Below, piece by piece: positions 16,577-25,757 of a stretch of 64,000 bases of DNA (the stretch's first letter is position 1; each line of letters begins with the position of its first letter). Source of the stretch: Bog-756 sp963710495. GTDB lineage: Bacteria; Actinomycetota; Acidimicrobiia; Acidimicrobiales; RAAP-2. The position numbers were made by a program, and so were the translations under genes. The DNA lies in the NCBI GenBank assembly GCA_963710495.1, contig CAVQAI010000011.1, positions 310,001-374,000 of the forward strand. Reading direction: 5' to 3'. Under the pieces are notes generated by a model that was not told the DNA's origin, did not search any database, and saw only the letters and a program-made list of their open reading frames with translations.

Positions 16577-19120
16577 ATGACGACGACCCTGCCTGCCGCG
16601 CCCGACGCGGCGGTCGCCGAGCCTGCCGTCCGCCGGGGGCGGGCCGGGTATCACCTGGAGATCCTGCTGGTCAGCGTCTCGGTCCTCCTGACCGAGATCA
16701 GCTACACCCGGGTGATCTCGTTCAAGCTCTTCTACTACTACGTCTACCTGATCATCGGGCTGGCCCTCCTCGGTCTCGGCGCCGGTGCGGTGCTGGTCGC
16801 CGTGGTGGACCGGCTCCGGAAGGCATCCTTGGACGTGGTGCTGTTCTGGAGCATGGTGCTCGGTTCGGTGGCCACCGTCGGGGCCTACTGCCTGGTGGCC
16901 GTGATGCAGATCGACACCCTCCAGGTGTGGGACTACGGGACGGCCGGCTCGGTCGCCAACCTGGCGCTGATCATGGCCACCTGTTTCTGCGTGTTCATCT
17001 CCTTCGTCGGCTCGGGCGTGGCCATCGCCGTGCTGTTCGCCCGCCGGACCGAGGCGATCGGCGGACTGTATGCGGCCGACCTCACGGGTGCGGCCCTGGC
17101 CTGCGTCACCGTGGTGTTCGTGATCAGCAAGCTGGGGGCGCCGGCCACCATCATGCTGTCGGCTGCCGTGCTGGCCGCGGCGGCCCTGTGGGTGGGTCTG
17201 CGGATCAGTGGACGACTCGCCGCCGTGGCGGCCGGGCTGCTGACGGCGTGTGTGGTGCTAACCGCCGTGCCGGGACTGCTCCCCACCCAGCAGGTCGATA
17301 CGAGCAAGCCCTTCGTGAAGCCGGCCAATCCGGCCATCGCCTCGGGTTGGGGACCGGTGTTCCGCGTCGATGTGGCCCACGCCGCTCACCAACCGGACGT
17401 GCTGAACCTCTTCCACGACGGCATCCTCGGTGCCGGGATCTATCGATGGGACGGGACGCGGGCCTTCCTGTCGGTCTACGACTTCCCCCAGGACTCGCGC
17501 TCGATACCCTTCTCGGTCCTCGGGGCTGCGCCCACCCACGAGGCGGTGATCGGTGCGGCCGGAGGTCATGAAGTGCTGGCATCGCTCTACTACGGGGCCG
17601 GGCACGTCGACGCGGTCGAGCTCAACCCGGTGACCGTGGACCTCGTCCGGAACCGGTTCGCCGACTTCGACGGGCACCTGGCCCAGAACCCGCATGTCGA
17701 CTACATCAACGCCGATGGCCGTTCCTACATGGCCAGGACTGCGCAGCAGGACGATCTGATCTGGTACCCGGCGCCCGACAGCTACGCCGCCACCAACAGC
17801 GCCCTCTCCAGCGCCAACGTGCTGTCCGAGAGCTACCTCTACACCACCAACGCCATCGTCACCAACCTGCAGCACTTGACCGACCGGGGCGTCTTCGTCG
17901 CCCAGTTCGGCGAAGACGACAACGTGCACGACCTGCGGACGACCAGGTTCGTCGCCACCGCCCGCGAAGCCCTGCGCCAGCTCGGGGTGTCGGACCCGCA
18001 GGACCACATCATGGTGGCGGAGACCCAGACCCACTTCCTGGGGAACATCCCCCTGTCGACCATCGTGATCAGCCGGCAACCGTTCACGAGCGCACAGGTC
18101 GCCGGTTTCCTGTCGTCGGTGCAGCGGGTGCCGCAGACGACGGCGCTGTACGCACCGGGACAGGTGGTCCGGCCCAATCCGGTCAATTCGGTCGTCAGCA
18201 GCTCGCCCGCCCAGCTGGCCACCTTCTACCGGACGTTTCCCTACGACGTCACGCCGACCTCGGACAACGGCCCCTATTTCTGGCACTTCGCCCGGTTCGG
18301 CACGGTCATCGGGCACTACACGAGCTCGCTGAACAGTGCCGATCGTGAGGACTCGGTTGGGGAGCGGGTGTTGCTGCTCCTGTTGGCCATGTCCGTACTG
18401 GCCGCCCTGGTCTTCCTGCTCGCCCCCTTCGTCGTGGTCCGGTCCACCTGGTCGCGGATGCCGGCGAAGCGTTGGTCGTCGGTGTTCTTCGGCGGCGTCG
18501 GCCTCGGCTTCATCTTCTTCGAGATCACCCTGATGCAGCGCTTGAACCTCTTCCTGGGATTCCCCACCTACTCGTTGACCGTGACACTGGCCGCCCTGCT
18601 GCTCTTCACCGGCGCCGGTGCCCTGCTCAGCCCTCGCCTTTCCCGGACCCGCCAGGCCATTCCCGCGCTGCTCGGGGTCGTCATCGCCCTGGGTGTCTTC
18701 TACCTGTTCGGGATGCCTCCGCTGACGGACGCCCTGCTGTCGCTCCCGCTGGCGTTGCGGATCGTGGCGACCTTTGTCATGTTGGCTCCGCTCGGCCTCT
18801 GTCTCGGCATGTTCATGCCGCTCGGACTGCGAGCCGTCTCCGGGAACGGGGAGGCAGGCCGGACTTATGTGGCCTGGGGTTGGGCGGTGAACGCCTTCGC
18901 CTCGGTGGTCGGCTCGGCGCTGGCTACCATCCTGTCCATGGAGTTCGGGTTCGACGTCGTCCTCGGCCTGGCCATGGGCGCGTACGTCGTCGCCACCGGT
19001 GCCTGGCTGATGCTCGCCCGGCGCATCGGCTCCGAAGGTCCCGGTGATTCTTCGCTGGCCGGCCGTTCGCCGGTCGGACGTCACGCGGCGCCTCGCCGGC
19101 ACGCCGCCCTCTCGCGCTAG
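16577..19120 (+). CDS. Large membrane protein with spermidine-synthase-like middle domain
   Basis: 847 aa. There are about seven N-terminal membrane helices (residues 25-235), a soluble middle domain (about 265-590), and a second helical block (about 600-830). The middle domain has the spermidine-synthase Rossmann pattern: VIGAAGGHEVLASLYY, VDAVELNPVTVDLVRNRF and YINADGRSYM. The strand that normally ends with the catalytic Asp (VIxxD) reads DLIWYPAPDSY instead, so polyamine synthesis is doubtful. It lies between a GT-C transferase and an O-acylase; a role in glycan or lipid modification at the membrane is inference. Its stop directly abuts the next gene. Confidence 0.75.
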   Translation: MTTTLPAAPDAAVAEPAVRRGRAGYHLEILLVSVSVLLTEISYTRVISFKLFYYYVYLIIGLALLGLGAGAVLVAVVDRLRKASLDVVLFWSMVLGSVATVGAYCLVAVMQIDTLQVWDYGTAGSVANLALIMATCFCVFISFVGSGVAIAVLFARRTEAIGGLYAADLTGAALACVTVVFVISKLGAPATIMLSAAVLAAAALWVGLRISGRLAAVAAGLLTACVVLTAVPGLLPTQQVDTSKPFVKPANPAIASGWGPVFRVDVAHAAHQPDVLNLFHDGILGAGIYRWDGTRAFLSVYDFPQDSRSIPFSVLGAAPTHEAVIGAAGGHEVLASLYYGAGHVDAVELNPVTVDLVRNRFADFDGHLAQNPHVDYINADGRSYMARTAQQDDLIWYPAPDSYAATNSALSSANVLSESYLYTTNAIVTNLQHLTDRGVFVAQFGEDDNVHDLRTTRFVATAREALRQLGVSDPQDHIMVAETQTHFLGNIPLSTIVISRQPFTSAQVAGFLSSVQRVPQTTALYAPGQVVRPNPVNSVVSSSPAQLATFYRTFPYDVTPTSDNGPYFWHFARFGTVIGHYTSSLNSADREDSVGERVLLLLLAMSVLAALVFLLAPFVVVRSTWSRMPAKRWSSVFFGGVGLGFIFFEITLMQRLNLFLGFPTYSLTVTLAALLLFTGAGALLSPRLSRTRQAIPALLGVVIALGVFYLFGMPPLTDALLSLPLALRIVATFVMLAPLGLCLGMFMPLGLRAVSGNGEAGRTYVAWGWAVNAFASVVGSALATILSMEFGFDVVLGLAMGAYVVATGAWLMLARRIGSEGPGDSSLAGRSPVGRHAAPRRHAALSR

Positions 19121-19123
19121 GTG

Positions 19124-21117
19124 GTGGAGGAGCCGTAGCCGAGGGGCACGCGGATCCGCGCCGCCGGCTGGCGCCGCTCGACGGCATCCGGGCCTTCGCG
19201 GTGGCGACGGTGCTGCTGTATCACGCCGGGATCTCGTGGGTCAGGGGTGGCCTGCTGGGGGTCGACGTCTTCTTTGTCCTCTCCGGCTTCCTGATCACGT
19301 CGCTGCTGTGCGACGAGGGGGTGCGGACGGGGACGATCGCCCTGGGACGGTTCTGGGCGGGTCGGGCCCGGCGCCTCCTCCCGGCCCTGATCGTCCTCCT
19401 GGTCGGCGTGGCCCTCTATGCCCACTTCTTCTCGTCCTCGCTCGACCTCGGCTCGCTCCGCGTCGATGCCCTTTCGACCCTCGCCTACGTCTCCAACTGG
19501 CATTTCATCGTGGCCAACCAGGGGTACTTCGCCCGCACCGCGTTGCCCTCGCCGCTGCTGCACACCTGGTCCCTGGCCGTGGAGGAGCAGTACTACCTGG
19601 TGTGGCCGTTGATAGCCCTCCCGGTCCTCCGTTGGCGGGGCCCCCGCGCCCTGGCCTGGGTGGCCGCCTCCGGCGCCGCCGCCTCGGCCGGGTTGATGGC
19701 CGTCCTGTACCACGCCGGGGCCGGCGTCGACCGCCTCTACTACGGCACCGACACCAGGGCCCAGGCGCTGCTGGTCGGCTCGTTCCTCGGTGCCATCAGT
19801 GCACGGGGTACCTGGCGCCCCTTCTCCGAAGCTTGGAGCTCGACCCCGGCCGGGCGTCGGTGGGGGGCGGGGCTGGGGATCACCGGCGCCGCCCTCCTCC
19901 TGTGGGCCTGGCACACCTACGACGGGCAGGCTTCGTTCCTCTACTCCGGCGGATTCCTCCTCGTCGCCCTGGCCGCCGCCGCGGTGATCGCCCACGTCGT
20001 CGCCTGGCCCCGCTCGCCTCTCTCCCGCTTCCTCTCGCTCGTCCCGCTCACGTTCGTGGGCCGCATCTCGTACGGGTTGTACCTCTACCACTGGCCTCTG
20101 TACCTGGTGCTCGACCACGCCAACACGGGGCTCGAGGGGACCGGCCTGCTCCTCGTCCGGCTGGCGGCCACCACGGTGGTGGCGACGGGCTCGTACTACT
20201 TGATCGAGCTGCCCGTCCGCACCGGTCGCTTCTTCGTGCGCTCCCGCTCGCTGGTGACGGTGGGGGCCGTCCTGGCCGTCACCGTCGTCACCGTCGTGGT
20301 GACGACGGCGCCGACGGCGGCGGTGGAGGCCGCCCCGCCGAAGACCGTCGAGCCGGCCACGGCGGGACCGCCGGTCAGGACCCTCCTGTTCGGGGACTCG
20401 GTGGCGTTCACCATGGCCTACGCCATGGTCCTGAGCGGGACGCCGGGCATCGATCTCGACCCGCAGGCGCAGCTCGGTTGCGGGGTCATGTCGAACCAGC
20501 AGGCCATCTCGCACGGGTCGCCGGGCACGCCGCCGGCCTACTGCAGGCTCGGCGCCCCGGCCTCGCAGCAGTGGCCCGCCATCTGGCGGGAGCACGTCGA
20601 CCGCTTCCGCCCGGAGGTCGTCGTCCTGCTGACCGGACGGTGGGAGGTGACCGACCAGCTGATCGGCGGCCGTTGGCTCCACATCGGCGAGCCGTCGTTC
20701 GACGCGCTGTTGCGGAGTGACCTGGAGCAGGCCGTGCGGATCGCCACCTCCAACGGGGCCATGATGATCTTGGAGCGACCCCCGTGCTTCGACTCGGGCG
20801 AGCAGGACAACGGCCAGCCGTGGCCCGAGGACACGACCGCCCGGCTCCGTGAATTCGATGCGGTCCTGGACCAGGTGGCGGCGGCCTTCCCCCAGACCGT
20901 CGCCGTCGGCGACATCGGGGACCGGATGTGCCCCGGGGGAGTGTTCACCCCGGTGGTCGACGGAGTGCGCATCCGCTCGAGCGACGGCATCCACGTCCCG
21001 GCCACGGTGGCCGCCGGCCGGTGGGCCGCCGGCGTGCTCGGGCCCCAGGTGGTACGGCTCGGTGACCTCCAGAGGAGGGGCCTCACCCTGACCGGCAGCC
21101 CGCGGTCGGCCCCCTGA
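19124..21117 (+). pseudogene. Second acyltransferase-3/SGNH protein, start region probably frameshifted
   Basis: The main frame gives the acyltransferase-3 domain (LLGVDVFFVLSGFLITSLL, HTWSLAVEEQYYLVWPL, RISYGLYLYHWPLYL) and a C-terminal SGNH domain (RTLLFGDSVAFTMAYAM, about residue 405). The conserved start RLAPLDGIRAFAVATVLLYHAG is in frame, but no ATG, GTG or TTG precedes it back to the stop at 19045. GTG codons at 19121 and 19124 lie one frame away and read V-V-E-E-P. Adding one base near 19135 joins them to the protein, giving about 663 aa. Without this the first usable start is GTG 19201, which loses the conserved Asp-Gly motif. Confidence 0.75.
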
Positions 21118-21195
21118 CGGCGGCGAACGGCACGACCGGGAGGCGGATCGTCCGGCCCATCGGACCCGACCATGCCCATGACCAGGGCCGTACCA

Positions 21196-21219
21196 TTAGA
21201 TAGGAAAACTAACTAAAAT
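21196..21219 (+). promoter_or_regulatory. MarR operator overlapping a leaderless promoter
   Basis: TTAGATAG (21196-21203), spacer GAAAA, CTAACTAA (21209-21216) is an inverted repeat matching at 7 of 8 positions, the size and form of a MarR-dimer site. The right arm overlaps a TAAAAT -10 box (21214-21219) that ends 6 bases before the ATG at 21226. The region is strikingly AT-rich for this genome. MarR binding here would block its own transcript and the coupled exporter. Confidence 0.72.
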
Positions 21220-21225
21220 GGAGGC

Positions 21226-21678
21226 ATGTCCGTCACCTCCGTACCGCCCGCCGCCACCGACACCGAGCTGGCGGCGCGACTGCGGGTGGCGGTGACCCGG
21301 CTCCACCGCCGGCTGCGGCAACACTCCGCCGAGGGCCTGACCCAGTCCCAGGCCTCGGCGCTCACCAGCATCGGCCAGCTCGGGTCGCCCACGCTCGGCG
21401 AGCTGGCCGCCCGTGAGTCGGTGCGGCCGCCGTCCATGACCCGCATCGTCGGGGCGCTCGAAGCGATCGGCTATGTCTCCCGGCTGACCGATCCGGAGGA
21501 CCGGCGGGTGGCCCGGGTCACCTTGACGACCAAGGGCCAGGCCGTCCTCCGCCAGAGCCGTTCGCGCAAGACGGCCTACCTGGCCGCCCGGCTGCACCGT
21601 CTGCCGGCCGAGGACCGCCGGGCGCTCGCCGACCTGACCGGACTGCTCGAACGCCTGGCCTCGTCGGAGGAGCCGTGA
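21226..21678 (+). CDS. MarR-family transcriptional regulator
   Basis: 150 aa with a winged-helix MarR core. GLTQSQASALTSIGQLGSPT and LGELAARESVRPPSMTRIVG are the helix-turn-helix, and YVSRLTDPEDRRVARVTLT is the wing with its DxRxxRV motif. The ligand is unknown. A palindromic operator sits directly upstream, and the stop overlaps the start of an MFS exporter (GTGA, 21675-21678). The pair looks like a self-repressed drug or metabolite efflux unit. GGAGG is only one base from the ATG, so the start is more likely read from a leaderless transcript. Confidence 0.9.
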   Translation: MSVTSVPPAATDTELAARLRVAVTRLHRRLRQHSAEGLTQSQASALTSIGQLGSPTLGELAARESVRPPSMTRIVGALEAIGYVSRLTDPEDRRVARVTLTTKGQAVLRQSRSRKTAYLAARLHRLPAEDRRALADLTGLLERLASSEEP

Positions 21679-22967
21679 GTGCCTTGCGGGCGGCCGGACG
21701 CCGGACGTTCCGGTCCCTCCGCATCCGCAACTTCCGCCTGTATTTCACCGCCCAGCTCATCTCCGTCTCGGGGACCTGGATGCAATCCGTCGCCCAGGCT
21801 TGGCTGGTGCTGCACCTCGGCGGGAGCGGTGTCGACCTCGGCATCGTCGTCGGGCTCCAGTTCCTGCCCATGCTGTTGCTCGGGCCGTTCGGAGGGCTGA
21901 CCGCCGACCGGGTCGACAAGCGCCGGCTGCTGTTCCTGACCCAGAGCGCGGGCGGCCTGCTGGCGCTGGTGCTCGGCATCCTGGTGGTCAGCCACCAGGT
22001 GCAGCTCTGGCAGGTCTACCTGCTCGCCGGCCTCCTCGGGGTGGTGAACCTGTTCGACAACCCGGCGCGCCAGACCTTCATGATGGAGATGGTCGGCCGT
22101 GACGACCTTCCCAACGCGGTGAGCCTCAACTCCGTGGTCATGAATGCTTCACGGGTCATCGGACCAGCTCTGGGTGGGGTGATCATCACCCTCTTCGGTC
22201 TCGCCACATGCTTCTTCGTGAACGCCGCCTCCTATCTGGCCGTCATCGCCGGCTTGTCCATGATGCACACCGCCGAGCTGCGTCCGACGGGGCAGGCGGA
22301 GCGGGCCCGAGGGCAGATCCGCGAGGGGCTCCGCTACGTCTGGCGGACGCCCGTCCTGCGCAACACGCTCCTGGCTGTCTCGTTGATCGGTGTGATGGCC
22401 TACAACTTCACCGTGACGCTGGCCCTGCTGGCCAGAAGCACGTTCCACGGTGGTGCCGGGACCTACTCGCTGCTCACCTCTTGTATGGCCGTCGGCGCGG
22501 TCGTCGGCGGCCTGGCCGCGGCCCATCGGGCCCGTCCCACGCCCCGCCTGCTGCAGGGGTTGGCCCTGCTGTTCGGCGGGCTGATGGCCGCCGTGGCGTT
22601 GGCCCCCACCCTGGCCCTGGCGGCCGTGCTGATCGTGCTGATGGGGGCGGCCTCCATCGGCTTCCTGGCCACGGCCAACGCCAGCCTGCAGCTCGGATCG
22701 GAGCCGGCCATGCGGGGTCGGGTCATGGCCCTCTACGCCATGGCCTTCCTCGGCACGACACCGATCGGCGCCCCCCTGGTCGGGGCCATCGCCGAGTGGT
22801 CCAGCCCGAGGGTGGCCATCCTGGCCGGCGCGTTGGCCACCGTGGTGGCCGCCGGCCTGCTGACCTGGCGGCACGAGGTGGGTCGTCGCCAATCGGCCGG
22901 GCCCGCCGGGGCGGCGTTGGACGCCCAGGCCGGAGCGGTGGGGCAGGTGGCGACCGACGCGGCCTGA
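21675..22967 (+). CDS. MFS exporter (EntS/MFS_3-like)
   Basis: 430 aa and twelve predicted helices. The start FRSLRIRNFRLYFTAQLISVSGTWMQSVAQAWLVL and the loop GGLTADRVDKRRLLFLTQ (motif A between helices 2 and 3) are typical of the EntS-like group of drug/siderophore exporters. The transported compound is unknown. It is translationally coupled to the marR gene through a GTGA overlap and is presumably under its control. It converges with the acyl-CoA dehydrogenase gene 12 bases away. Confidence 0.87.
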   Translation: MSALRAAGRRTFRSLRIRNFRLYFTAQLISVSGTWMQSVAQAWLVLHLGGSGVDLGIVVGLQFLPMLLLGPFGGLTADRVDKRRLLFLTQSAGGLLALVLGILVVSHQVQLWQVYLLAGLLGVVNLFDNPARQTFMMEMVGRDDLPNAVSLNSVVMNASRVIGPALGGVIITLFGLATCFFVNAASYLAVIAGLSMMHTAELRPTGQAERARGQIREGLRYVWRTPVLRNTLLAVSLIGVMAYNFTVTLALLARSTFHGGAGTYSLLTSCMAVGAVVGGLAAAHRARPTPRLLQGLALLFGGLMAAVALAPTLALAAVLIVLMGAASIGFLATANASLQLGSEPAMRGRVMALYAMAFLGTTPIGAPLVGAIAEWSSPRVAILAGALATVVAAGLLTWRHEVGRRQSAGPAGAALDAQAGAVGQVATDAA

Positions 22968-22979
22968 CCCGGGCCGCGC

Positions 22980-24218
22980 TCAGGCCGGGGCCGGCGCCAC
23001 GGGCCTGGGCTCCTTGGGCAGGCCGAGCACGCGCTCACCGACGATGTTGCGCTGGATCTCGGCCGTCCCGCCCCAGATCGTCTCCGACCTGGAGAAGAAG
23101 AACGAGGCCTGGAGATCGCTGACCGGGTAGTCCTCCCGGCCCCGGCGGAGCCGCACGTCGACGGCGTCGTCGGGAGATCCGGTCAGGATCTGCCCCTCCA
23201 TCCCGAGGATGTCCATGGCCAGCTCCATGGTCTCCTGGTGGCACTCGGACCAGAACATCTTGTTGCAGGCGTTCAAGGCGGCGGCGTGATGGGTGCCGTT
23301 GAGCGCATCGGTCAGCGACCGGAAACCGTTGATCTGCATGATCTTGACCTTGCTCCAGGCGGTGACCAGGCGTTGCCGGATGAGCTGGTCACCGTCCCGG
23401 CCCGAATCCCGGGCCGTGGCGATGATCGTGTCGAGCTCGCGCTGGAACCGGCGGTGCCCGGTCGTGGCCGACGAGCCCCGCTCGAATCCCAGGGTGGTCA
23501 TGGCCACCTTCCAGCCGTTGTTCTCACCACCGACCACGTTCTTCCTCGGGCAACGGGCATTGGAGAAGAACACCTCGTTGAAGTCGGCACTGCCGTCCAC
23601 CTGCTCGATGGGACGCACCTCGATCCCGGGCTGTTTCATCGGGACCAGCAGATAGGAGATACCGGCGTGCTTGGGCACGTTCGGATCGGTGCGGGCCAGC
23701 AGGAAGATGTAGTCGGCAAATTGGGCTTGCGTGGTCCATACCTTCTGGCCGTTGACGACCCATTCGTCACCGTCGAGCTCGGCCCGCGTGGTGAGCGATG
23801 CCAGATCGCTGCCCGCATCGGGTTCGGAGAACCCCTGGCACCAGGCGATGCTGCCGTCGAGGATCCGAGGGATGAACTCCTGCTTCTGCTCCTCGGTGCC
23901 CCACTGCAGGATGGTGGGCCCGACCAGCGTGTCGCCGAAGAAGTCGGCCCGCAGCGGTGCCTCGGCCCGGGCGAACTCCTCGTTCAGCACGACCGACTCC
24001 ATCAGCGAGAGACCCTTGCCGCCGTACTCCTTCGGCCACGAGGCGCAGATCCATCCGCCGCCGAACAACTTCTTGGTCCAGGCGCGGTTGAAGGCCTTCT
24101 TCTCCTCACGGGTCATCGAGAAGCTCGACGTGCCCCAGCCGTCGGGCAGGTTGTCCGCCAGCCATTGCCGGATCTCGAGCCGGAAGGCCTCGGTCTCCAC
24201 CGGGTAGCTGAGGTCCAC
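22980..24218 (-). CDS. Acyl-CoA dehydrogenase
   Basis: A 412-aa FAD flavoprotein that oxidises acyl-CoA to enoyl-CoA. It shows the N-terminal helical domain (YPVETEAFRLEIRQWL), the FAD/substrate region WCQGFSEPDAGSDLASLTTRA (about residue 130), VVNGQKVWTTQAQFADYIFLL, and the C-terminal SETIWGGTAEIQRNIVGERVLG. It is of the FadE type common in actinobacterial sterol or branched-lipid degradation, but the substrate cannot be assigned. It stands alone. The GTG start is 6 bases after a TAGTGT -10 box. Confidence 0.9.
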   Translation of the reverse strand: MDLSYPVETEAFRLEIRQWLADNLPDGWGTSSFSMTREEKKAFNRAWTKKLFGGGWICASWPKEYGGKGLSLMESVVLNEEFARAEAPLRADFFGDTLVGPTILQWGTEEQKQEFIPRILDGSIAWCQGFSEPDAGSDLASLTTRAELDGDEWVVNGQKVWTTQAQFADYIFLLARTDPNVPKHAGISYLLVPMKQPGIEVRPIEQVDGSADFNEVFFSNARCPRKNVVGGENNGWKVAMTTLGFERGSSATTGHRRFQRELDTIIATARDSGRDGDQLIRQRLVTAWSKVKIMQINGFRSLTDALNGTHHAAALNACNKMFWSECHQETMELAMDILGMEGQILTGSPDDAVDVRLRRGREDYPVSDLQASFFFSRSETIWGGTAEIQRNIVGERVLGLPKEPRPVAPAPA

Positions 24219-24224
24219 GACCCG

Positions 24225-24230
24225 ACACTA
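24225..24230 (-). promoter_or_regulatory. Leaderless -10 box (TAGTGT) for acyl-CoA dehydrogenase
   Basis: TAGTGT on the minus strand lies 6 bases before GTG at 24218. Confidence 0.5.
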
Positions 24231-24318
24231 ACGGGTCGTGTCCGGGCGGCGTCACGGCGGTCCGCGCCGCCCGGCTGGAGACCGGGTCCGGCTCTCGGAC
24301 AGCGCCCAGAGGGCCGTC

Positions 24319-24324
24319 TACGCT
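24319..24324 (+). promoter_or_regulatory. Leaderless -10 box (TACGCT) for the PRC/MgtE_N/CBS gene
   Basis: TACGCT lies 9 bases before ATG at 24334. It supports this start over the longer frame that opens at 24238. Confidence 0.45.
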
Positions 24325-24333
24325 GGCACGGTC

Positions 24334-25623
24334 ATGACCACCAGACCAGTGCAGACGAGCTCCGGGCTGGAAATCCTCCATCTCTCCAGCGTGATCAAAC
24401 GGCCGCTGGTGGACGCATCCGGTGACCGGCTCGGCCGGGTCCGCGATCTCATCGTCCGGGCCGGGCAGTCACCCCACCCCCCGGTGGTCGGGCTGGTGGT
24501 CGACATCGGCGGGCGGGACCTGTTCGTGCCGATCGACAAGATCGCCTCCATCGAGCCGGGACGGGTGCTCTTCGAAGGCAGCCGGGTCGACCTGCGGCGG
24601 TTCGAGCGCCGGCCCGGAGAGCTCCTCTTGGCCCGGGACCTGCTCGCCCACCACGTGATCAACTTCGTCGGCGGACGTCTCATCCGGGCCAACGAGATCG
24701 AGCTGGCCAAGGTCGACGGCACCTGGGAGGTGGTGGCGGTCGACACGTCCCGCCGACCGCTGCTGCGCCGCTTGATCCCCGGCTACAAGCGGAGGAATGC
24801 CGATCCCGGGGCCATCGTGGACTGGGCCAGCATCGAGCCGTTCGTCGCCCACGTCCCCACCTCGCGGTTGCGCATCCCGTACCGGAAGCTGGCCAAGCTG
24901 CACCCGGCGCAGATCGCCGACCTGGTCGAGGCGGCCTCCCACGACGAGGGTGAGGAGATCATCGAGGCGGTCGGAGCCGACCGCGAGCTCGAGGCCGACG
25001 TCTTCGAGGAGCTCGACACCGAGCACCAGGTCGAGTTCATCCGGGCCCGGTCCGATGCCGAGGCGGCCCGCCTGCTCGCCACCATGGCCCCGGACGACGC
25101 CGCCGACCTCATCACCGAGGTCGACCAGGAGCGCCGGCTCCCCATTCTCGGGCTCCTGCCCGAGCCGCAACAGCGCAAGGTCCGATCCTTGCTGCGCTAC
25201 AACCCGGAGACGGCCGGGGGGCTCATGAGCCCGGACTTCCTGAGCGTCCCCGCCGACCTGGCCGTCGCCGACGTGCTGCTCGCCATACAGCGGAGCACCG
25301 CCCCGCCGGAGGCGTTGAACGTGGTCTTCGCCGTGGACCGCCAGGGTCACCTGGTCGGATCGGCCTCGGCCGTGCGGATCATCCAGGCCGATCCCGACGT
25401 GGTCATCTCGTCGATCGGCCACAGCGAGCCCGTGCACGTGCACCCGGACTGGGATCTCGGTGCGATCGTCCGGACCATGTCCGACTTCAACATGGTCGTC
25501 GCCCCGGTGCTCGACCCCGGCCACGACCAGATCCTCGGTGTGGTCACGGTCGATGACGTCCTGGAGTTGCTCCTGCCCACGGGGTGGCGGCGCGACTTCG
25601 GCCGCACCGCGGTGGAGGACTGA
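24334..25623 (+). CDS. Soluble PRC-barrel / MgtE-N / CBS-domain protein (probable Mg2+ sensor)
   Basis: 429 aa with no membrane segment. Two PRC-barrel-like stretches come first (about 15-75 and 95-150, e.g. GDRLGRVRDLIVRAG and VVGLVVDIGGRDLFVPI). An MgtE N-terminal helical domain follows (about 185-290; LHPAQIADLVEAA, LLATMAPDDAADLITEV, NPETAGGLMSPDFLSV). A CBS pair comes last (about 295-420). In MgtE channels these domains sense cytosolic Mg2+ and gate the pore; here the pore is absent. The NRAMP-like gene follows 134 bases downstream on the same strand. A role as its regulatory subunit is inferred. Confidence 0.85.
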   Translation: MTTRPVQTSSGLEILHLSSVIKRPLVDASGDRLGRVRDLIVRAGQSPHPPVVGLVVDIGGRDLFVPIDKIASIEPGRVLFEGSRVDLRRFERRPGELLLARDLLAHHVINFVGGRLIRANEIELAKVDGTWEVVAVDTSRRPLLRRLIPGYKRRNADPGAIVDWASIEPFVAHVPTSRLRIPYRKLAKLHPAQIADLVEAASHDEGEEIIEAVGADRELEADVFEELDTEHQVEFIRARSDAEAARLLATMAPDDAADLITEVDQERRLPILGLLPEPQQRKVRSLLRYNPETAGGLMSPDFLSVPADLAVADVLLAIQRSTAPPEALNVVFAVDRQGHLVGSASAVRIIQADPDVVISSIGHSEPVHVHPDWDLGAIVRTMSDFNMVVAPVLDPGHDQILGVVTVDDVLELLLPTGWRRDFGRTAVED

Positions 25624-25757
25624 GCCGTGCTCCGCCAGCGAAAACCCGGCACGGCAACGAGACGTGGTCGACCGTCCGCCGACGACGTCCCACTACCCGC
25701 CATCGAGCCCGACTCCGGCCCCACCAGAAGCGACTGCCCACCGAAGGAGGTGAAGCC
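25624..25757 (+). promoter_or_regulatory. Leader of the NRAMP-like gene with a strong hairpin and Shine-Dalgarno
   Basis: GCCGTGC (25624-25630) and GCACGGC (25649-25655) form a perfect 7-bp stem with an 18-base loop just after the upstream stop. A strong Shine-Dalgarno (AAGGAGGTGA, 25744-25753) precedes the ATG at 25758. The intervening 80 bases show no ORF I can support. The hairpin could be an attenuator or leader element; I could not match it to a known metal riboswitch. Confidence 0.4.

Noticed and set aside
17258..19102. 614-codon minus-strand frame
   Set aside because: Composition is Gly/Arg/Glu-rich without motifs, and it lies fully antisense to the spermidine-synthase-like gene.
16577..19120. 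Naming the gene speE (spermidine synthase)
   Set aside because: The catalytic Asp position is not conserved and the domain is embedded in a large membrane protein.
25624..25757. Known Mn2+ or Mg2+ riboswitch (yybP-ykoY or M-box)
   Set aside because: I could not find the conserved core of either class; only a simple hairpin is visible.
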